From assembly GCA_019828595.1 (NCBI GenBank), contig JAHQRK010000012.1, forward strand, positions 1,550,001-1,614,000: DNA of 64,000 nucleotides. Direction: 5' to 3'. Each line of letters starts with the position of its first letter. Within the stretch, counting starts at the first letter, position 1. This document shows positions 44,772 through 55,893 of this stretch, piece after piece. The notes under the pieces are model-generated. The model saw only the letters and a program-made list of their open reading frames with translations, had not been told where the DNA came from and did no database searches. Both the position numbers and the translations under genes were made by a program. This DNA comes from Aphanomyces cochlioides. Its lineage: Eukaryota; Oomycota; Saprolegniomycetes; Saprolegniales; Verrucalvaceae.

Positions 44772-47700
44772 ATGGCCGTGTCATTGGGGCTTACACTCCC
44801 TCCAACCGAGGACTGTGATTTTATCTTCGCAGACATGATTAACACCAAAACCTCGTACAACTTCAGCTCTCTCCTTTATCTCCGAGAATGCCTGGATTAT
44901 TTGGCCTTGTCTAATGGATTCAGTCTCAAGCAGGTGGATCGAAACAACAAAAGTGGATCTTGGGTTTGCAGAACTGATAAGTGCTGTTTCTATGTGCGAG
45001 CTGTGGTTCACGTGGACAAGTCTGTGTGCATTTCGTCAATGGATCTGACCCACAACCATACTCTGAACCACGAAGTAACAACTCGTCGCCATGAAGGGCT
45101 GCACAACGACATGGTACGTCACACTGTCCAACTGGCCCGTTGACCGCTTGTCCATTCGACCCGTAAAATGTCTGGTTATTTGACCCGTGAAGTGTCTGGT
45201 CGTTTGACCCGTCAAGTGTCTGGCCACTTGATCCGTCAAGTGTCTGGTCGTTTGATCCATCAAGTGTCTGGTCATTTGACCCGTCAAGAGTCTGGTCATT
45301 TCAACCTGTCAAGTGTCTGGTTAGGCCAAATTGACTAAATTGTCTGTTGTTAAGATGTCGAAGTTAGTGTACATGTGGTAGACGGGCCAGTGGATCGTGA
45401 CATCGTTGTTCGAGTGCTAATTTTTGTGACGTAGATTGTTCGACTCTTGAAAACTCATTTTCCGACAGGAACTCACGATCCCCGAACAATCAAAGGCAAG
45501 GAAATCATGCAGCTTGTGAAGTCGACCTACGGACTTGATATATCTTCATCGGCAGCAAGCAAAGCGAAAATGACACTCGTTTTCGCCGTTTATGGTGGTT
45601 TAGATGACTCATTTGAAAAATTGAACAATTACTTCGAAAAAATCAAAAGTGCGAAACCTGGAACTTATGCCAAAGTGGAGTCGTTTGGTGGCCATTTTCA
45701 CAGAAGTTTCTTTTTGTCGGGATTCAGTGCAAGGGCGGTAAAATACTGCCAACCTGTCATTGCTTTGGATGGTAGACAAAACTGTTTATTTCCTAACTTA
45801 TTTCTTAGGAACACACTTGAAGGGACTGATGAACTTGAATGGAACGCTTCTTGTCGCCAGTGCAAAGGATCCCAACAACTCGATATTGATATTAGGTGCT
45901 ATTTAAATATAACGTTATACTAACTGACCCCTTCTGCAGGACTTGCCATCGTGCCTGTCGAGAATGGTGCAAATTGGACTTGGTTTTAAAGCACTTAAAA
46001 CAAGCTGATGTATTCGCAAACAATCCAGTCGTCATATCGGACAGGTTGAAAGGTACTTTTCTTTGCACTGGCGTATAATATGGATGGTGTGCGTAGGTCT
46101 GATAAATTCATGCAAGACAGTACTGCCATATTGTGCCCATCGATTTTGTATGCGTCATATTGTGGCCAACATACGGAGCACGAATGGGTTATTTGTTATG
46201 GTGGACATCACCTACAGACGACAAAGTGGCCAAATTTCTTGGACAGAATATTTGTATTTACAGATATACTATTGGACAATATATGTTTATATTTTCTATA
46301 AATAGCCAATCATATTGAAGTATTTCAATAATATGTTGCTCTTCAGGCTCAAGTATTGACTTCTCTGATAAATCGACATGCTTAAGAGCAATCATCTAAG
46401 GCAGAACTGCTTAGAACAGTATATGTTAAGCAATATTTTCAAAGCGAATTGGTGCTCCTGGAGATTTAAGGCATTCAGAAGCTTGTTGACATCGCAGCAC
46501 TTGTAATGAAGTCTTCAGCAATTCAGAAGTGGTATCCTGTTAATTAAACAGGCTCCACCTTGCCCATGACTGGAAAAGATAACAATGAAGATCACTATTT
46601 TTCTATTCCACGCATCAAGATGTTAGACTAACTTGTTTCGTATTTCTCGGGCTCGCGAGCCTCAAAGACTTCGTAGGATCATCGCAAGGTATGTGACATC
46701 TCCAAAATATTATACGGATAACAACTCAGATGCTCCGGATAAATTTTGTCAATACAAATTTCAAGTATAGTTGACGAGCACCCCTAAGGCCAAAATCTGT
46801 CCTTTTCCATACATTTGATCACAAAAGTGACCTCTGGAGAATCACCATAACTCAATCAATTCTTTGAATAGAGCAATTTCAAGCGGTAACATGTCTTCCT
46901 CTAATCCATATCTATCGATATTACCGCTTTTCTTATCCTTAATTGGACTCTCCAGAAATTTATAAAGTGTAACGAAAATAATGTCGTCTCTAGATGATGT
47001 GCACCATACAACAGCCAAAGAAGGGTTGGCTTATGGCATGTGCAGAGCAACCAGCGCAGAGCACTTCGAGGAATTTGCAACCAGGCTTTCGAAAACAAAT
47101 ATGGGTAAGGATAAAATGAGAACGTTAATCGGTCGAGCGGCAGTCTAGCTGCAGGTTGTTCTACCCGTCATTTGTCGGGTGATATTGACCCGGCTGGGTG
47201 ACATACGCCTTTGTGTGCCCAACTTTTGGCAACGTCACTTCAAACCTAAGCGAGTCGGCCAATAACTGGATAGGTGAAGAGGTGCGGTCGTCAGATGTGG
47301 TCCAGCTCCATTTTAAGTACATGATGCATATGCTAGAGAATATGAATGATAGAAGGTACAAGATTTTGACCCCTCTCCTAACTCGTTATTAGGGAAAACA
47401 TGTCCTCATGGCCTTCAACTGGAATTACTCCCTTCTTCAACAAAGCGTTGGACAAAGACAAACTGTCGTCGAAGAAAGTTAAAGTAAGTAGCCTATGACT
47501 AGCATTTCTTGCTGTATGTACATGTAGGTACACGAATGTAAGCCTGGTGAAACCTTTTTGGCACTTTACGATGATGCGTCTGCGCCAAATCGTCACTTAT
47601 GGCGGAATGTCAATAATGCAAACAGGACATGCGATTGCTCGCAGTGATTCGACAACAAAAGACCATGCATTCATGCCATTGCATGTATGCACAAGTTGAA

Positions 47701-47905
47701 CATCGATCCTCAAGTGTTCTTCGACCAATGCTACCAAATTCAGTGGTACAAAGAGATATACACAGATTTCCTCACACCAGTTGCTCCACTGGACTTGGAA
47801 CTTGATTCTAATTCCATGGTTCCAAACGCTTTGTTGAATCAAACTTCATCCAAACCCGGTCCAAAATCAAAGAAGCGCAAGAAGTCGAACGGAATGAGAA
47901 ACTGA
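44772..47905 (+). pseudogene. MULE transposase with SWIM finger, decayed
   Basis: Exons starting MAVSLGLTLPPTEDC contain a FAR1/WRKY-GCM1-like finger (GSWVCRTDKCCFYVRAV, THNHTLNHE). Splicing two short introns near 45770 and 45895 gives the catalytic pattern ALDG...HLKGLMNLNG, TLLVASAKDPNN, IVPVENGANWTWFLKHLK, VVISDRLKGLIN and HRFCMRHIVANIR. Later come GLAYGMCRATSAEHFEEFAT, NLSESANNWIGEEVRSSD and a SWIM motif (RTCDCSQ ... PCIHAIAC). A TGA inside the SWIM motif (47647), a frameshift near 47190 and non-matching sequence at 46200-46980 show that it is no longer functional. Confidence 0.75.
45152..45321 (+). repeat. 24-bp minisatellite, 7 units (array 1)
   Basis: Consensus unit CRTTTGACCCGTCAAGTGTC plus TGGT. 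Seven units, the last 25 bp; units differ by 1-4 bases. It sits in a non-coding gap (probably an intron) of the MULE transposase. Unit length is 8 codons, so the minus strand is open as an octapeptide repeat (TTRHLTGQ-like). Confidence 0.85.
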
Positions 47906-48003
47906 CGAATGCAAGTGGAAAAATTGCATATGATTAGTCTTCATCGAATAAAAGATAACTTTGCATGTGTGTCAAATTATAGGCAACATGGATATCTAGC
48001 AAT

Positions 48004-48185
48004 ATGACCCGTCAAATCCCTGGTCATATGGCCCGTCAAATCCCTGGTCATATGGCCCGTCAAATCCCTGGTCATATGGCCCGTCAAATCCCTGGTCATA
48101 TGGCCCGTCAAATCCCTGGTCATATGACCCGTCAAATCCCTGGTCATATAACCGTCAAATCCCTGGTCATATAACCCGTCGAATT
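48004..48185 (+). repeat. 24-bp minisatellite, 7 units (array 2)
   Basis: Unit ATGRCCCGTCAAATCCCTGG plus TCAT, seven near-identical copies; the seventh lacks one base. The unit is related to that of array 1 (shared CCCGTCAA and CTGGTCAT) but more uniform. It lies between the transposase and the cargo gene of the same element, and its minus strand is open as MTRDLTGH repeats. Confidence 0.88.
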
Positions 48186-48260
48186 TTCCATATAACACGA
48201 CCGGATATTCAGGAAATATCCGGAACACAATTTTCACCTCGTGTGGCATTTTCCAAAAGC

Positions 48261-50151
48261 ATGGAGTCCAAGTCAAGTGGAAGTGAGTTGGTCATGTGCA
48301 TGCGAGACCAATGCTGTTGTATTCACAGTCGCAAGCAACACACCGACCACCTGTATACCTATCATGACCGTTTCAACAAGATATCACACTGTGGATCACA
48401 CCAGTTTCTACTGGTTAAAATTAAGAAAATTTCCAAAGTCTCGAGTCCCTCTTGAGATGGAAAGAAGTTATTTGAATATCGTTCTGTTGGATTTCTAATG
48501 AGCTGCATCACATAGAGAGCACATGATGCACACACGGGGATCGTTTTTGTCAAGAATTTGCGGCTATGAAGTCGTGTGGTCACTATTTTTTGGAGAATAG
48601 AATGAATTATCTTAGCCGATTTTCTGCTCCAACGTCTTTCACAAACATCAGTGCTGTGATAGATTACTAGGCCAGGATAAGAAAGGTTAGCACACAACAA
48701 CAATTTCGTGCGCGTATGACGAGTATTTCCTTTAAACAAGCGCTAGCAAAGCTAACTACGAATCTTGCGCCTAATACAGCTCTATCTAAACTAATGAACA
48801 ACCCCGTACTTCAACACGGAAAGGAACATACTGTCTGAACTAAATGATTAAAGCTATCGCAATGTTAAAATATCAGAACTCTATGGTTGAGATGCCCGCA
48901 TTTCTGTGGTAGATGCGGAAACGATAAAAAGCAGCGCCGCGCTTCGCGCGGCGCTCCTGAGCTGAGAAAACAAGGCATACGTCATAGGCGCATTAGACTG
49001 CACTACCGTTGTTTAGGATCTCACTGGCGTGGCATGGACTTAGAACAGCCTTTTATGATATTTGTATGTGGTGTGACAAGTGTGATTTCCATACAAAATG
49101 ACTTGCAGGAGAAATCACACCGTGGATCACACTTGAGTGTGATAAATACCCCATCAAATACCTCGATGATGCAGACTTTTTAGCTAGTTTCGACCAATCA
49201 AATACAATTTTTCACAACTAATTTATGTTTGATTGGTCAGATTTAAAAAAATACAACCTTGGTGTGATTTTGTCGATAACATCCATGTATTTCGGATTTA
49301 TCCAAAAGAGACTTAACAGGTAAGCATTCTTACATACACTGGACTTACATCACTAGATGAAGAGGCGAAAAAATGGCGTGATAAGTCCAAGGCGGAGCAA
49401 AGACAATATCAGAAAAAGAAGGTCTCTGAACTCCAAGAACGCCAAGCGAGGGGACAGGCAAACCTTGGAAACATATTCGCTATGGTTGAACAAAACAACC
49501 AAATGCTAAGGATGATCTGTCAAAGCTTGGATATACAATGCCCCAAAGGTATCTTTCGTGCAAGGCATAGCTAAATAAGTGTTTTTGACATGCCTATAAC
49601 AACTACAGAAATAACCAAGACTCCTTCCCCTCCTAACACTATCAACGAGAGCGCAGTAGATAGCTCTATTCAAGATATTGCAGGTGTGTTGTATGAGAAA
49701 TCTCGTGTAAAATGTTCTAGTTTCAACAACTACACCAACTCCAAGTCACGCCAGTTGTAACTCAAGTATCGACAGCACCGCAGCTATCTCAGTGAGAGAA
49801 GTAGCAGGTATGACATATTTTAACTGCGTATTGACCAAATGATAGATTCGTCTAATACGAGCATCTTGGAGGAGACCACTCATCTTTTGTCAAATCAACG
49901 ATCTCCATCTAATCCTTCAACTCCGCTTCAAACGACTCATCCTCAAACACCGTCGCGAACATCTACTCCTCCAACTCCATCTCGAACATCGAGTAAGGGA
50001 TGACACTTGATTTTTCTCATCGTGTTTAGATCGCAAGAAGTCGCACAATATTTCTGCCGACGAAGAGTATGCACGCCAGTTGCAACAACAACTAAATCAG
50101 CAACGATCGCGACGTAAGACCGCCAAAATGCCTAAGATAGCTCACATCTAA
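48261..50151 (+). CDS. MULE cargo gene, Cys-rich/coiled-coil protein, unidentified
   Basis: A multi-exon gene inside the element. The first exon (MESKSSGSELVMCMRDQCCC, IHSRKQHTDHLYTYHDRF) is Cys/His-rich. Later exons (from about 49285) encode SDLSKRDLTD, EEAKKWRDKSKAEQRQYQKK, a Gln-rich helix (FAMVEQNNQMLRMICQSL), a Ser/Thr/Pro-rich tail (TPPTPSRTS) and an end DEEYARQLQQQLNQQRSRRK with a basic tail. Four introns (about 35-60 bp) join in frame. The 0.9-kb gap 48425-49285 is far longer than other introns and contains a second copy of the KISHCGSH-like segment near 49110 and a GC hairpin, so it may be an insertion. Function unknown; either a captured host gene or a standard second gene of this element family. 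Confidence 0.5.
48933..48955. repeat. GC-rich perfect hairpin
   Basis: AGCGCCGCGC, loop TTC, GCGCGGCGCT, a 10-bp stem in otherwise AT-rich DNA. Helitrons have such a hairpin near their 3' end; no CTRR end at the right spacing is clear. Confidence 0.7.
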
Positions 50152-50202
50152 ATGAAATACACATTGTCTATTGCATATTAGTTATCGAGCATCAATGACA
50201 CA

Positions 50203-50468
50203 CACACTCCAGCGGCTACAATGCACCACGCGTGACCATCGCATTCACCACTTACTTCAGCCTCTTGATGGCTTCAGCAAACACAACGGTCGAACGGCAG
50301 TTGCGACGAATTCACCGGGGGAAACTACTGCGATGAATCTTCACTCATGATGGCACACACTCCAGCGTCTTCAACGCACCACGCGCGACCATCGCATTCA
50401 CCACTTACTTCAGCATCTTGGTGTCTTCAGCAAACAGAACACTTAACTGGCGGTTGCAAGGAAATTCC
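50203..50468 (+). repeat. Direct repeat of about 115 bp, two copies
   Basis: Copy 1 (about 50203-50319) and copy 2 (about 50356-50468) share ACACACTCCAGCG, CGACCATCGCATTCACCACT and TACTTCAGC with about 85 percent identity, offset 153 bp. They form the right subterminal part of the MULE. Confidence 0.75.
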
Positions 50469-50557
50469 TATCGATAATTTCCGGATAATATCATTCCTTC
50501 ATAACAGGGTGATTCCAGGTCGAAACAGGAGTGTCATTCCTGTTATGAAGGAATTGC

Positions 50558-52110
50558 CCTAAAAATGGCTGGCCAGCTTACAAACTTGGGAATGTTGGTC
50601 GAAGAATAATGTGATTGGCTGTTCACTTCCAAATGGTGGTCTGAAGACTCGCGAGTTGCGAGAACAATGAAGCAAGAGACGTTTTGGAGCAGTGTTCACG
50701 CGAAGTGGCAACACGAAGTCGTCCTCTAGTCATAGAGAGATGATTACAATTAACCTTATAGAGTGTGCCCTCCACAAACTGGTGCCTCACTGAAATAGTC
50801 CCGGATGAGTCTTACGTGGCCAAAAGCAAAGTCTCGAAAAAGAGACTTCAAGCGTCCTGCTCGCGACCAGACTAGCCTTTACATGTTTGGTTGCTCACAT
50901 AGTATGACAAAATGTCGAATATTCTCACGTCATCCTCAAGAAGCAAGGCAACTTCTTCCTCAGAGTCGCTGTCAGCTGTGTTAGCAATCGGTGCGAGTGC
51001 ATAAAAATCAATGGCACTTGGTTTGTAAGCATGATTAGTTAATCAGCGTTGAGTTCAAGTTTTTATTTACGTTACAATACAAACCAGGAGTGGAGATGCT
51101 CTACATAACTGCTCCAAATATGATCTCTTCATCGATTATTGTGACCCCCGTTAAGTACATAAATTTACTTCGAAGTAGATTACGAGGTGGGTTCAGTGTG
51201 CACTCTTACAAATAAGCAACAACTTCATAGTTTTGATAATGTGATTCCAACAGCACTTCATACATGTAGAGTATGTCACTTCAAATGATCATGGACCCGC
51301 CAAGACACCGATCTAGTGAGAAATTGAGTTTTTTTGTTCATTTTATGATGAAATCTGAGGACATGAATCCAAGTTTAGCATTTACCTTATAATTGAATAT
51401 ATGTAATTGTAATAATGTTTGGAAGTTATAAAGTTTAAGAGTAAAGTGGCACCACAGGGGTCACTGTTCGAGAGGGAGGGCATTATACAGTATCTCCCCC
51501 GCCATCCACTCACTCCCATCCTCCACTTTGGACAGCAATGGATGCTCCTCTCTCCCACCACAAGAACGTGTTCGTGAGGTTTTGAACAATCGCGCATTCT
51601 CCATTCTGATCCTGCAAGTCTCTTCTAGCTGGCAAAAGTGTGAGCTTGGCGGCGCTGAGATGAAGAGACGAGAGGATTGCAGGGAGAGTCGGAGAAGAAG
51701 TGGAGAATAGATTTGGCATCGCACAAATTTGATCTGCAGGTGCATTCCCAAGTCGCACCCACCGAATCAGTGCTTACTGTGACGCCCGGAAAAGTCAACA
51801 ATGACAAAAAAGCACACGTTGTCATCCACTGGTGACAAATAACGTCTACACTCCTGGAGCACTTCCCCCTCGACGTTCCCGCCTCTCAAGTCAATGACTT
51901 TAGACATACAAACAGCGCAAGTTTAGGATCGTCTTCTGGGATGGAAGGATTGCCCTTCTCTCCACCGCCTCTGACGCTTTGGATCCATGAATTTTTCTGC
52001 TCTGAATTGTAAACGAGACAACACCTGTCGCATTGACGACCAATGGCATGAAAGTTTGAGGAAAAAGGACCATCCCTCAACAAAATTCAATTCGACTCGG
52101 CAGTCACAAG
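50558..52110. other. Intergenic flank between MULE and glycosyltransferase
   Basis: 1.55 kb, partly AT-rich, no protein-like frame on either strand. Short overlapping frames at 51380-51830 have no family pattern. Confidence 0.4.
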
Positions 52111-55100
52111 ATGCAGGTGTGCATCATGATTGTGGGCACGCATGGCGACGTCGCGCCGTTCGTTGGTATTGGCAAACGACTCCAGAAGGATGGCCATCGA
52201 GTCCGACTAGCTACACATGCCACATACAGAAGTTTCGTCACGAAGAATGGTCTCGAGTTTTATCCCCTCGGTGGAGATCCCAAGGAACTCTCAGCCTACA
52301 TGGTCAAGACGAGCGGCCATATCGTCTCGTTCAACTATGAAATCCTCACCAAAGATACACCACGCAACCTCCGAATGATCGATGAAATCCTCCGCTCGAC
52401 GTGGCCGGCTGTGAGTGCACCAGATCCTGAAGGCGATCCGCTTCTTCCTCCATTCCGAGCACAAGCCATTATTTCAAATCCAGTTACGTATGGCCACATC
52501 CACGTCGCGGAAAAACTCGGCGTGCCTCTCCACATAATGTTTCCTCAGCCATGGGTTCCCACGCAAGAGTTTCCCCATCCGCTGTCGAATTTACCGTACA
52601 AAGGAAAGCGCGAGAAACGAAACTCCATGTCGTATCACATTGTCGACGCTCTCATGTGGGCCGGCACGGAAGGTTTGGTCAATTCTTTCCGCCAGGAAGT
52701 GCTTGGGTTGACAAAGATACGCAAGGGTGACGGTGGACGGTCCATGCTGCTCGACTGGAAAATCCCCCACTCGTTCATGTGGAGCGAGCATTTGGTGCCA
52801 TGTCCTTCAGATTGGGATCCACAACTCTACGATGTCATAGGTACCGTCACGGAGTCTGTCAACACGACATCGTCTTACACGCCTTCCGACGACTTTGCAG
52901 CCTTCTTGGAGAGTGGCCCAGCACCGATCTTTGTTGGATTTGGCTCCATGGTCATCCCTGATCCAGCAAAGACGACTCAAACTATCATTGACGCTGCAAC
53001 GGAAGCGCAAGTTCGTGTCGTGATTCAGTCAAGCTGGAGCGATATGTCACATGGCGGAAGCATCGAAATTCCAGACAACATTTTCATCCTCGGCAATTGT
53101 CCCCACGACTGGTTATTCCCGAGAATGGCAGCAGTGGTTCATCATGGCGGTGCGGGGACGACTGCCGCAGGACTCTTGGCCGGAAAGCCTACATTTATCG
53201 TGCCTTTCTTTGGCGACCAGCCATTCTGGGGTTGGGCCGTCGAGCATGTCAAAGTGGGCGTTCATCCTTGTCCATTGGGGGATTTGACAGTGAAAAAACT
53301 TCACCAAGCTTTCTTGCAACTCTTGTCGCCAGCGACGATTGAGAACGCCAAAGCGATCCAAGCCAAGATGCAGCAAGAAAATGGGATTGAGAATGCCGTG
53401 CAGAGCTTCTATCGCCACTTACCGAAAATGACCTGCGAATTTACACCAGAGCACGTGGCTACCAAGTGGCTCCACGGCGATAAGATTCAAATTTGTGATG
53501 GTTGCGCCTTCGTGCTACGATCAAGGACAGACCAACCGATCGAGGACTACCATCCCGTTCAGTATGGCATTATGGGTCCCCTGAATGCTCTGGAAGGCGT
53601 GTCAAGTGGTGCCGGTGCGTTCTTTCATGAGCTTGGTGGAGCTTTCAAAGACATTGTCGCCCAGCCAGCCAAAGGATTCAAGAAGGATGGCCTGCGTGGT
53701 GCTGGTGTCGGGGCGATCAAAGGCTTTGGCGGGTTGGTCGTCCGGCCCATCAACGGCCTTGCACAGTTTGTCACTCGCGTTGCGGTCGGTGCCCACAACG
53801 CCGCCGACGACGGCAAAGATCAGCGTCGAGTGGATGAGCCGACGCACTGGACCAAAGAATTTGACGTCAAGAGCACTGCCCCCATGGTCGATGTCTCGCT
53901 CAGTGACGAGGAAAGAGCTGCTGTCCAAGCTGCGATTGAAGACGCTCGAGCCCACAAGCCGTTGTCAGTCATCCGAGAAAACACAACGCACTTGTCGTCA
54001 TTTAGCTCTGCGTCGACACTTCGCGATGAAGAAGATGACGACGATGATGATGAATCCACGCAAAACTATCTGCACAAAACATCACACGGCACGTTTATGA
54101 TTGGCAGTCCCGATGCAAACGTGCAGTCGAAACAGCGAGCTGCCTTTGCACGCAGTTACTCGAGCCGCATGGCTGTTGTCGAGGACGACTGGGAAGAGCT
54201 GACCGTTCCATTCTCCATGTCGATCGCTATGCTCGTCGTGGGCCTTCCCAGTGACGTTGAAGCCTTCGTTGCAATTGCGAAGTCGCTCGTGCGTGATGGC
54301 CATCGAGTTCGCTTGGCAGCAGCGCATCGGTTTCAAACTTTTGTCAAGGCGAGTGGCGTGGAGTATGTGCCATTGGAAGGCAACCCAACGACCAGCCAAG
54401 ACCGCCTGTCCTCTTTGTCGCATTGGGAAGGCATATTCCATCAGGAGAAGCCTCCAAATGCACCATGGAATAATGATGAAGCCTTTGGGATATCCGCGTG
54501 GCGAGCAGTGAAAAGTTCAGACTTCCGCGCGGATTTGATCGTTGCGCATCCAGACATCATGCTCCACGTCCATCTAGCCGAGAGACTGGGCGTTCCATTG
54601 CATTTGCTCTCTGGCATTCCATACAGCCCGACTGCCGACATGCCGCATCCTCTGGTCGAAGTCATGGCCCATGAAGACCAACAGAGCAACTGGTTTAGTT
54701 ACCTCGAAGTCCACAGGTTTGTCTGGAATCATTTCCGCCACGCAACCAATAAATTCCGCGTGCAAGAGCTTCATCTTGCGCCATGGAATGCTAAACATGC
54801 TCCAGCATGGTGGCAATGGCACATTCCGATCAGCTACTATTGGAGTTCGCTGCTCTTGTCAAAACGAGAAGACTGGGGAGATGAAGTCGACGTCGTGGGG
54901 TTCATCCAGCTCGATGAAGACGATTCCGAGTATGTCCCTCAGCCTGAGCTCGCAGCATTTGTCGCCCAGCATGCACTCCATCGAGTGTACATTTCGTTGC
55001 CTGGCATGAACCCCAACATGCTCATCTCGATGGCCGAAGTCTTGTTGTCGTCTCGTTCAGACATCCAAGTTGTGATCGGTCAAGAAGACATCATGGGTGG

Positions 55101-55893
55101 GCCAATGTTTTTGTCCGATCGGCTCGTGATTGTCGACGCGTCCATTTCACACAAGTGGGTCGTGGAGCACTGCCAAGTTGTGGTTCACCAAGCCAGAGAT
55201 GCGCGACTTCTTGCGGAGATTCTCCAGCAGAACAAACCATCGGTGGCAGTCCCCGTCACTGCCATTGAAAAGCAATGGGCAAACCACCTCCGGGAAATGG
55301 ATCCCGAGGTGCACTTCCCACCAGTGTCGTTGGAAAGCCTCGCTGGACAGCCCGAGATGCTTGCAGACATGGTCACCAAGCTTGTCGCCGCAGTCGAAGT
55401 CGATGTGCTGTCATTTTGGAGCCGCCATGTCGTCTTGGAGAGCAAACAGGCGATTCGACGCACCGTGTCGTCCATTTACAAGCATTTGCCCATCGAAGCC
55501 ATGCAGTGCGACATCATTCCATCCAAACTTGCGCGTGTGTATGACCCCGACCTCGATCTCAAACTCAGTTACGAAGCTGCGTACGTCGCCAACCAACTGG
55601 ACGCCGACAAGGTCGCCAAGTACGCGCCAGTGTTTTACTCGCTCAACGACTTACCTCAAGTTGCCGTCAAGGCAGGACGCGCCCCCAAGCGAGAGAGCGC
55701 AATGGATTCGCTCTTGATGGGCTCCATGCCACCCATGAGCCCTGCATTTGCATACCAGGAGAGCGTGACCGGCTTACCCATCGACACTTCATTGTTTTGG
55801 AAGACTCACTCGGAAGAAATGGCGTTCCGAAAACGAGTCAGTGACGGCTACGACAAATTGCACACGACACAAGTAGCTACAAGTAAAACTTAA
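52111..55893 (+). CDS. Tandem GT-B (UGT80/sterol-glucosyltransferase-like) protein
   Basis: Intronless, 1260 residues. Unit 1 (about residues 1-460) is a complete GT1 enzyme: MQVCIMIVGTHGDVAPFVGI at the acceptor side, PIFVGFGSMVIPD, and the nucleotide-sugar loop HHGGAGTTAAGLLAGKPTF with PFFGDQPFWG. Then follows a Gly-rich, membrane-type segment (GAFKDIVAQPAKGFKKDGLR, GAIKGFGGLVVRPINGL) like that in UGT80 and VPS13/ATG2 tails, an acidic run (DEEDDDDDD), and unit 2 (about 710-1170), which keeps the fold pattern (VVGLPSDVEAFVAIAKSL, FVAQHALHRVYISLPG) but has VVVHQARDARLLAEI where the HHGGAGT loop should be. Unit 1 probably glucosylates a sterol or other lipid; unit 2 is likely non-catalytic. Confidence 0.85.
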   Translation: MQVCIMIVGTHGDVAPFVGIGKRLQKDGHRVRLATHATYRSFVTKNGLEFYPLGGDPKELSAYMVKTSGHIVSFNYEILTKDTPRNLRMIDEILRSTWPAVSAPDPEGDPLLPPFRAQAIISNPVTYGHIHVAEKLGVPLHIMFPQPWVPTQEFPHPLSNLPYKGKREKRNSMSYHIVDALMWAGTEGLVNSFRQEVLGLTKIRKGDGGRSMLLDWKIPHSFMWSEHLVPCPSDWDPQLYDVIGTVTESVNTTSSYTPSDDFAAFLESGPAPIFVGFGSMVIPDPAKTTQTIIDAATEAQVRVVIQSSWSDMSHGGSIEIPDNIFILGNCPHDWLFPRMAAVVHHGGAGTTAAGLLAGKPTFIVPFFGDQPFWGWAVEHVKVGVHPCPLGDLTVKKLHQAFLQLLSPATIENAKAIQAKMQQENGIENAVQSFYRHLPKMTCEFTPEHVATKWLHGDKIQICDGCAFVLRSRTDQPIEDYHPVQYGIMGPLNALEGVSSGAGAFFHELGGAFKDIVAQPAKGFKKDGLRGAGVGAIKGFGGLVVRPINGLAQFVTRVAVGAHNAADDGKDQRRVDEPTHWTKEFDVKSTAPMVDVSLSDEERAAVQAAIEDARAHKPLSVIRENTTHLSSFSSASTLRDEEDDDDDDESTQNYLHKTSHGTFMIGSPDANVQSKQRAAFARSYSSRMAVVEDDWEELTVPFSMSIAMLVVGLPSDVEAFVAIAKSLVRDGHRVRLAAAHRFQTFVKASGVEYVPLEGNPTTSQDRLSSLSHWEGIFHQEKPPNAPWNNDEAFGISAWRAVKSSDFRADLIVAHPDIMLHVHLAERLGVPLHLLSGIPYSPTADMPHPLVEVMAHEDQQSNWFSYLEVHRFVWNHFRHATNKFRVQELHLAPWNAKHAPAWWQWHIPISYYWSSLLLSKREDWGDEVDVVGFIQLDEDDSEYVPQPELAAFVAQHALHRVYISLPGMNPNMLISMAEVLLSSRSDIQVVIGQEDIMGGPMFLSDRLVIVDASISHKWVVEHCQVVVHQARDARLLAEILQQNKPSVAVPVTAIEKQWANHLREMDPEVHFPPVSLESLAGQPEMLADMVTKLVAAVEVDVLSFWSRHVVLESKQAIRRTVSSIYKHLPIEAMQCDIIPSKLARVYDPDLDLKLSYEAAYVANQLDADKVAKYAPVFYSLNDLPQVAVKAGRAPKRESAMDSLLMGSMPPMSPAFAYQESVTGLPIDTSLFWKTHSEEMAFRKRVSDGYDKLHTTQVATSKT

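Larger units (their letters stand above)
44316..50557 (+). mobile_element. Mutator-like element, 6.2 kb, with cargo gene
   Basis: The two ends are inverted repeats: 56 bp at 44316-44371 and 50502-50557 that differ at two positions (start GCAATTCCTTCATWACAGGA, then ATGACACTCCTGTTTCGACC). On the left the repeat is interrupted after 44371 by about 245 bp and resumes at 44617 (CTTATGAAGGAATAG, TATTATCCGG), as on the right. Inside are a decayed MULE transposase and a second gene. I see no clear 9-bp target duplication (only a shared AAAAAT). Confidence 0.78.

Noticed and set aside
45036..45299. Octapeptide-repeat proteins on the minus strand of the minisatellites
   Set aside because: A 24-bp period keeps any frame open; no start context, promoter or conserved flanking sequence supports translation.
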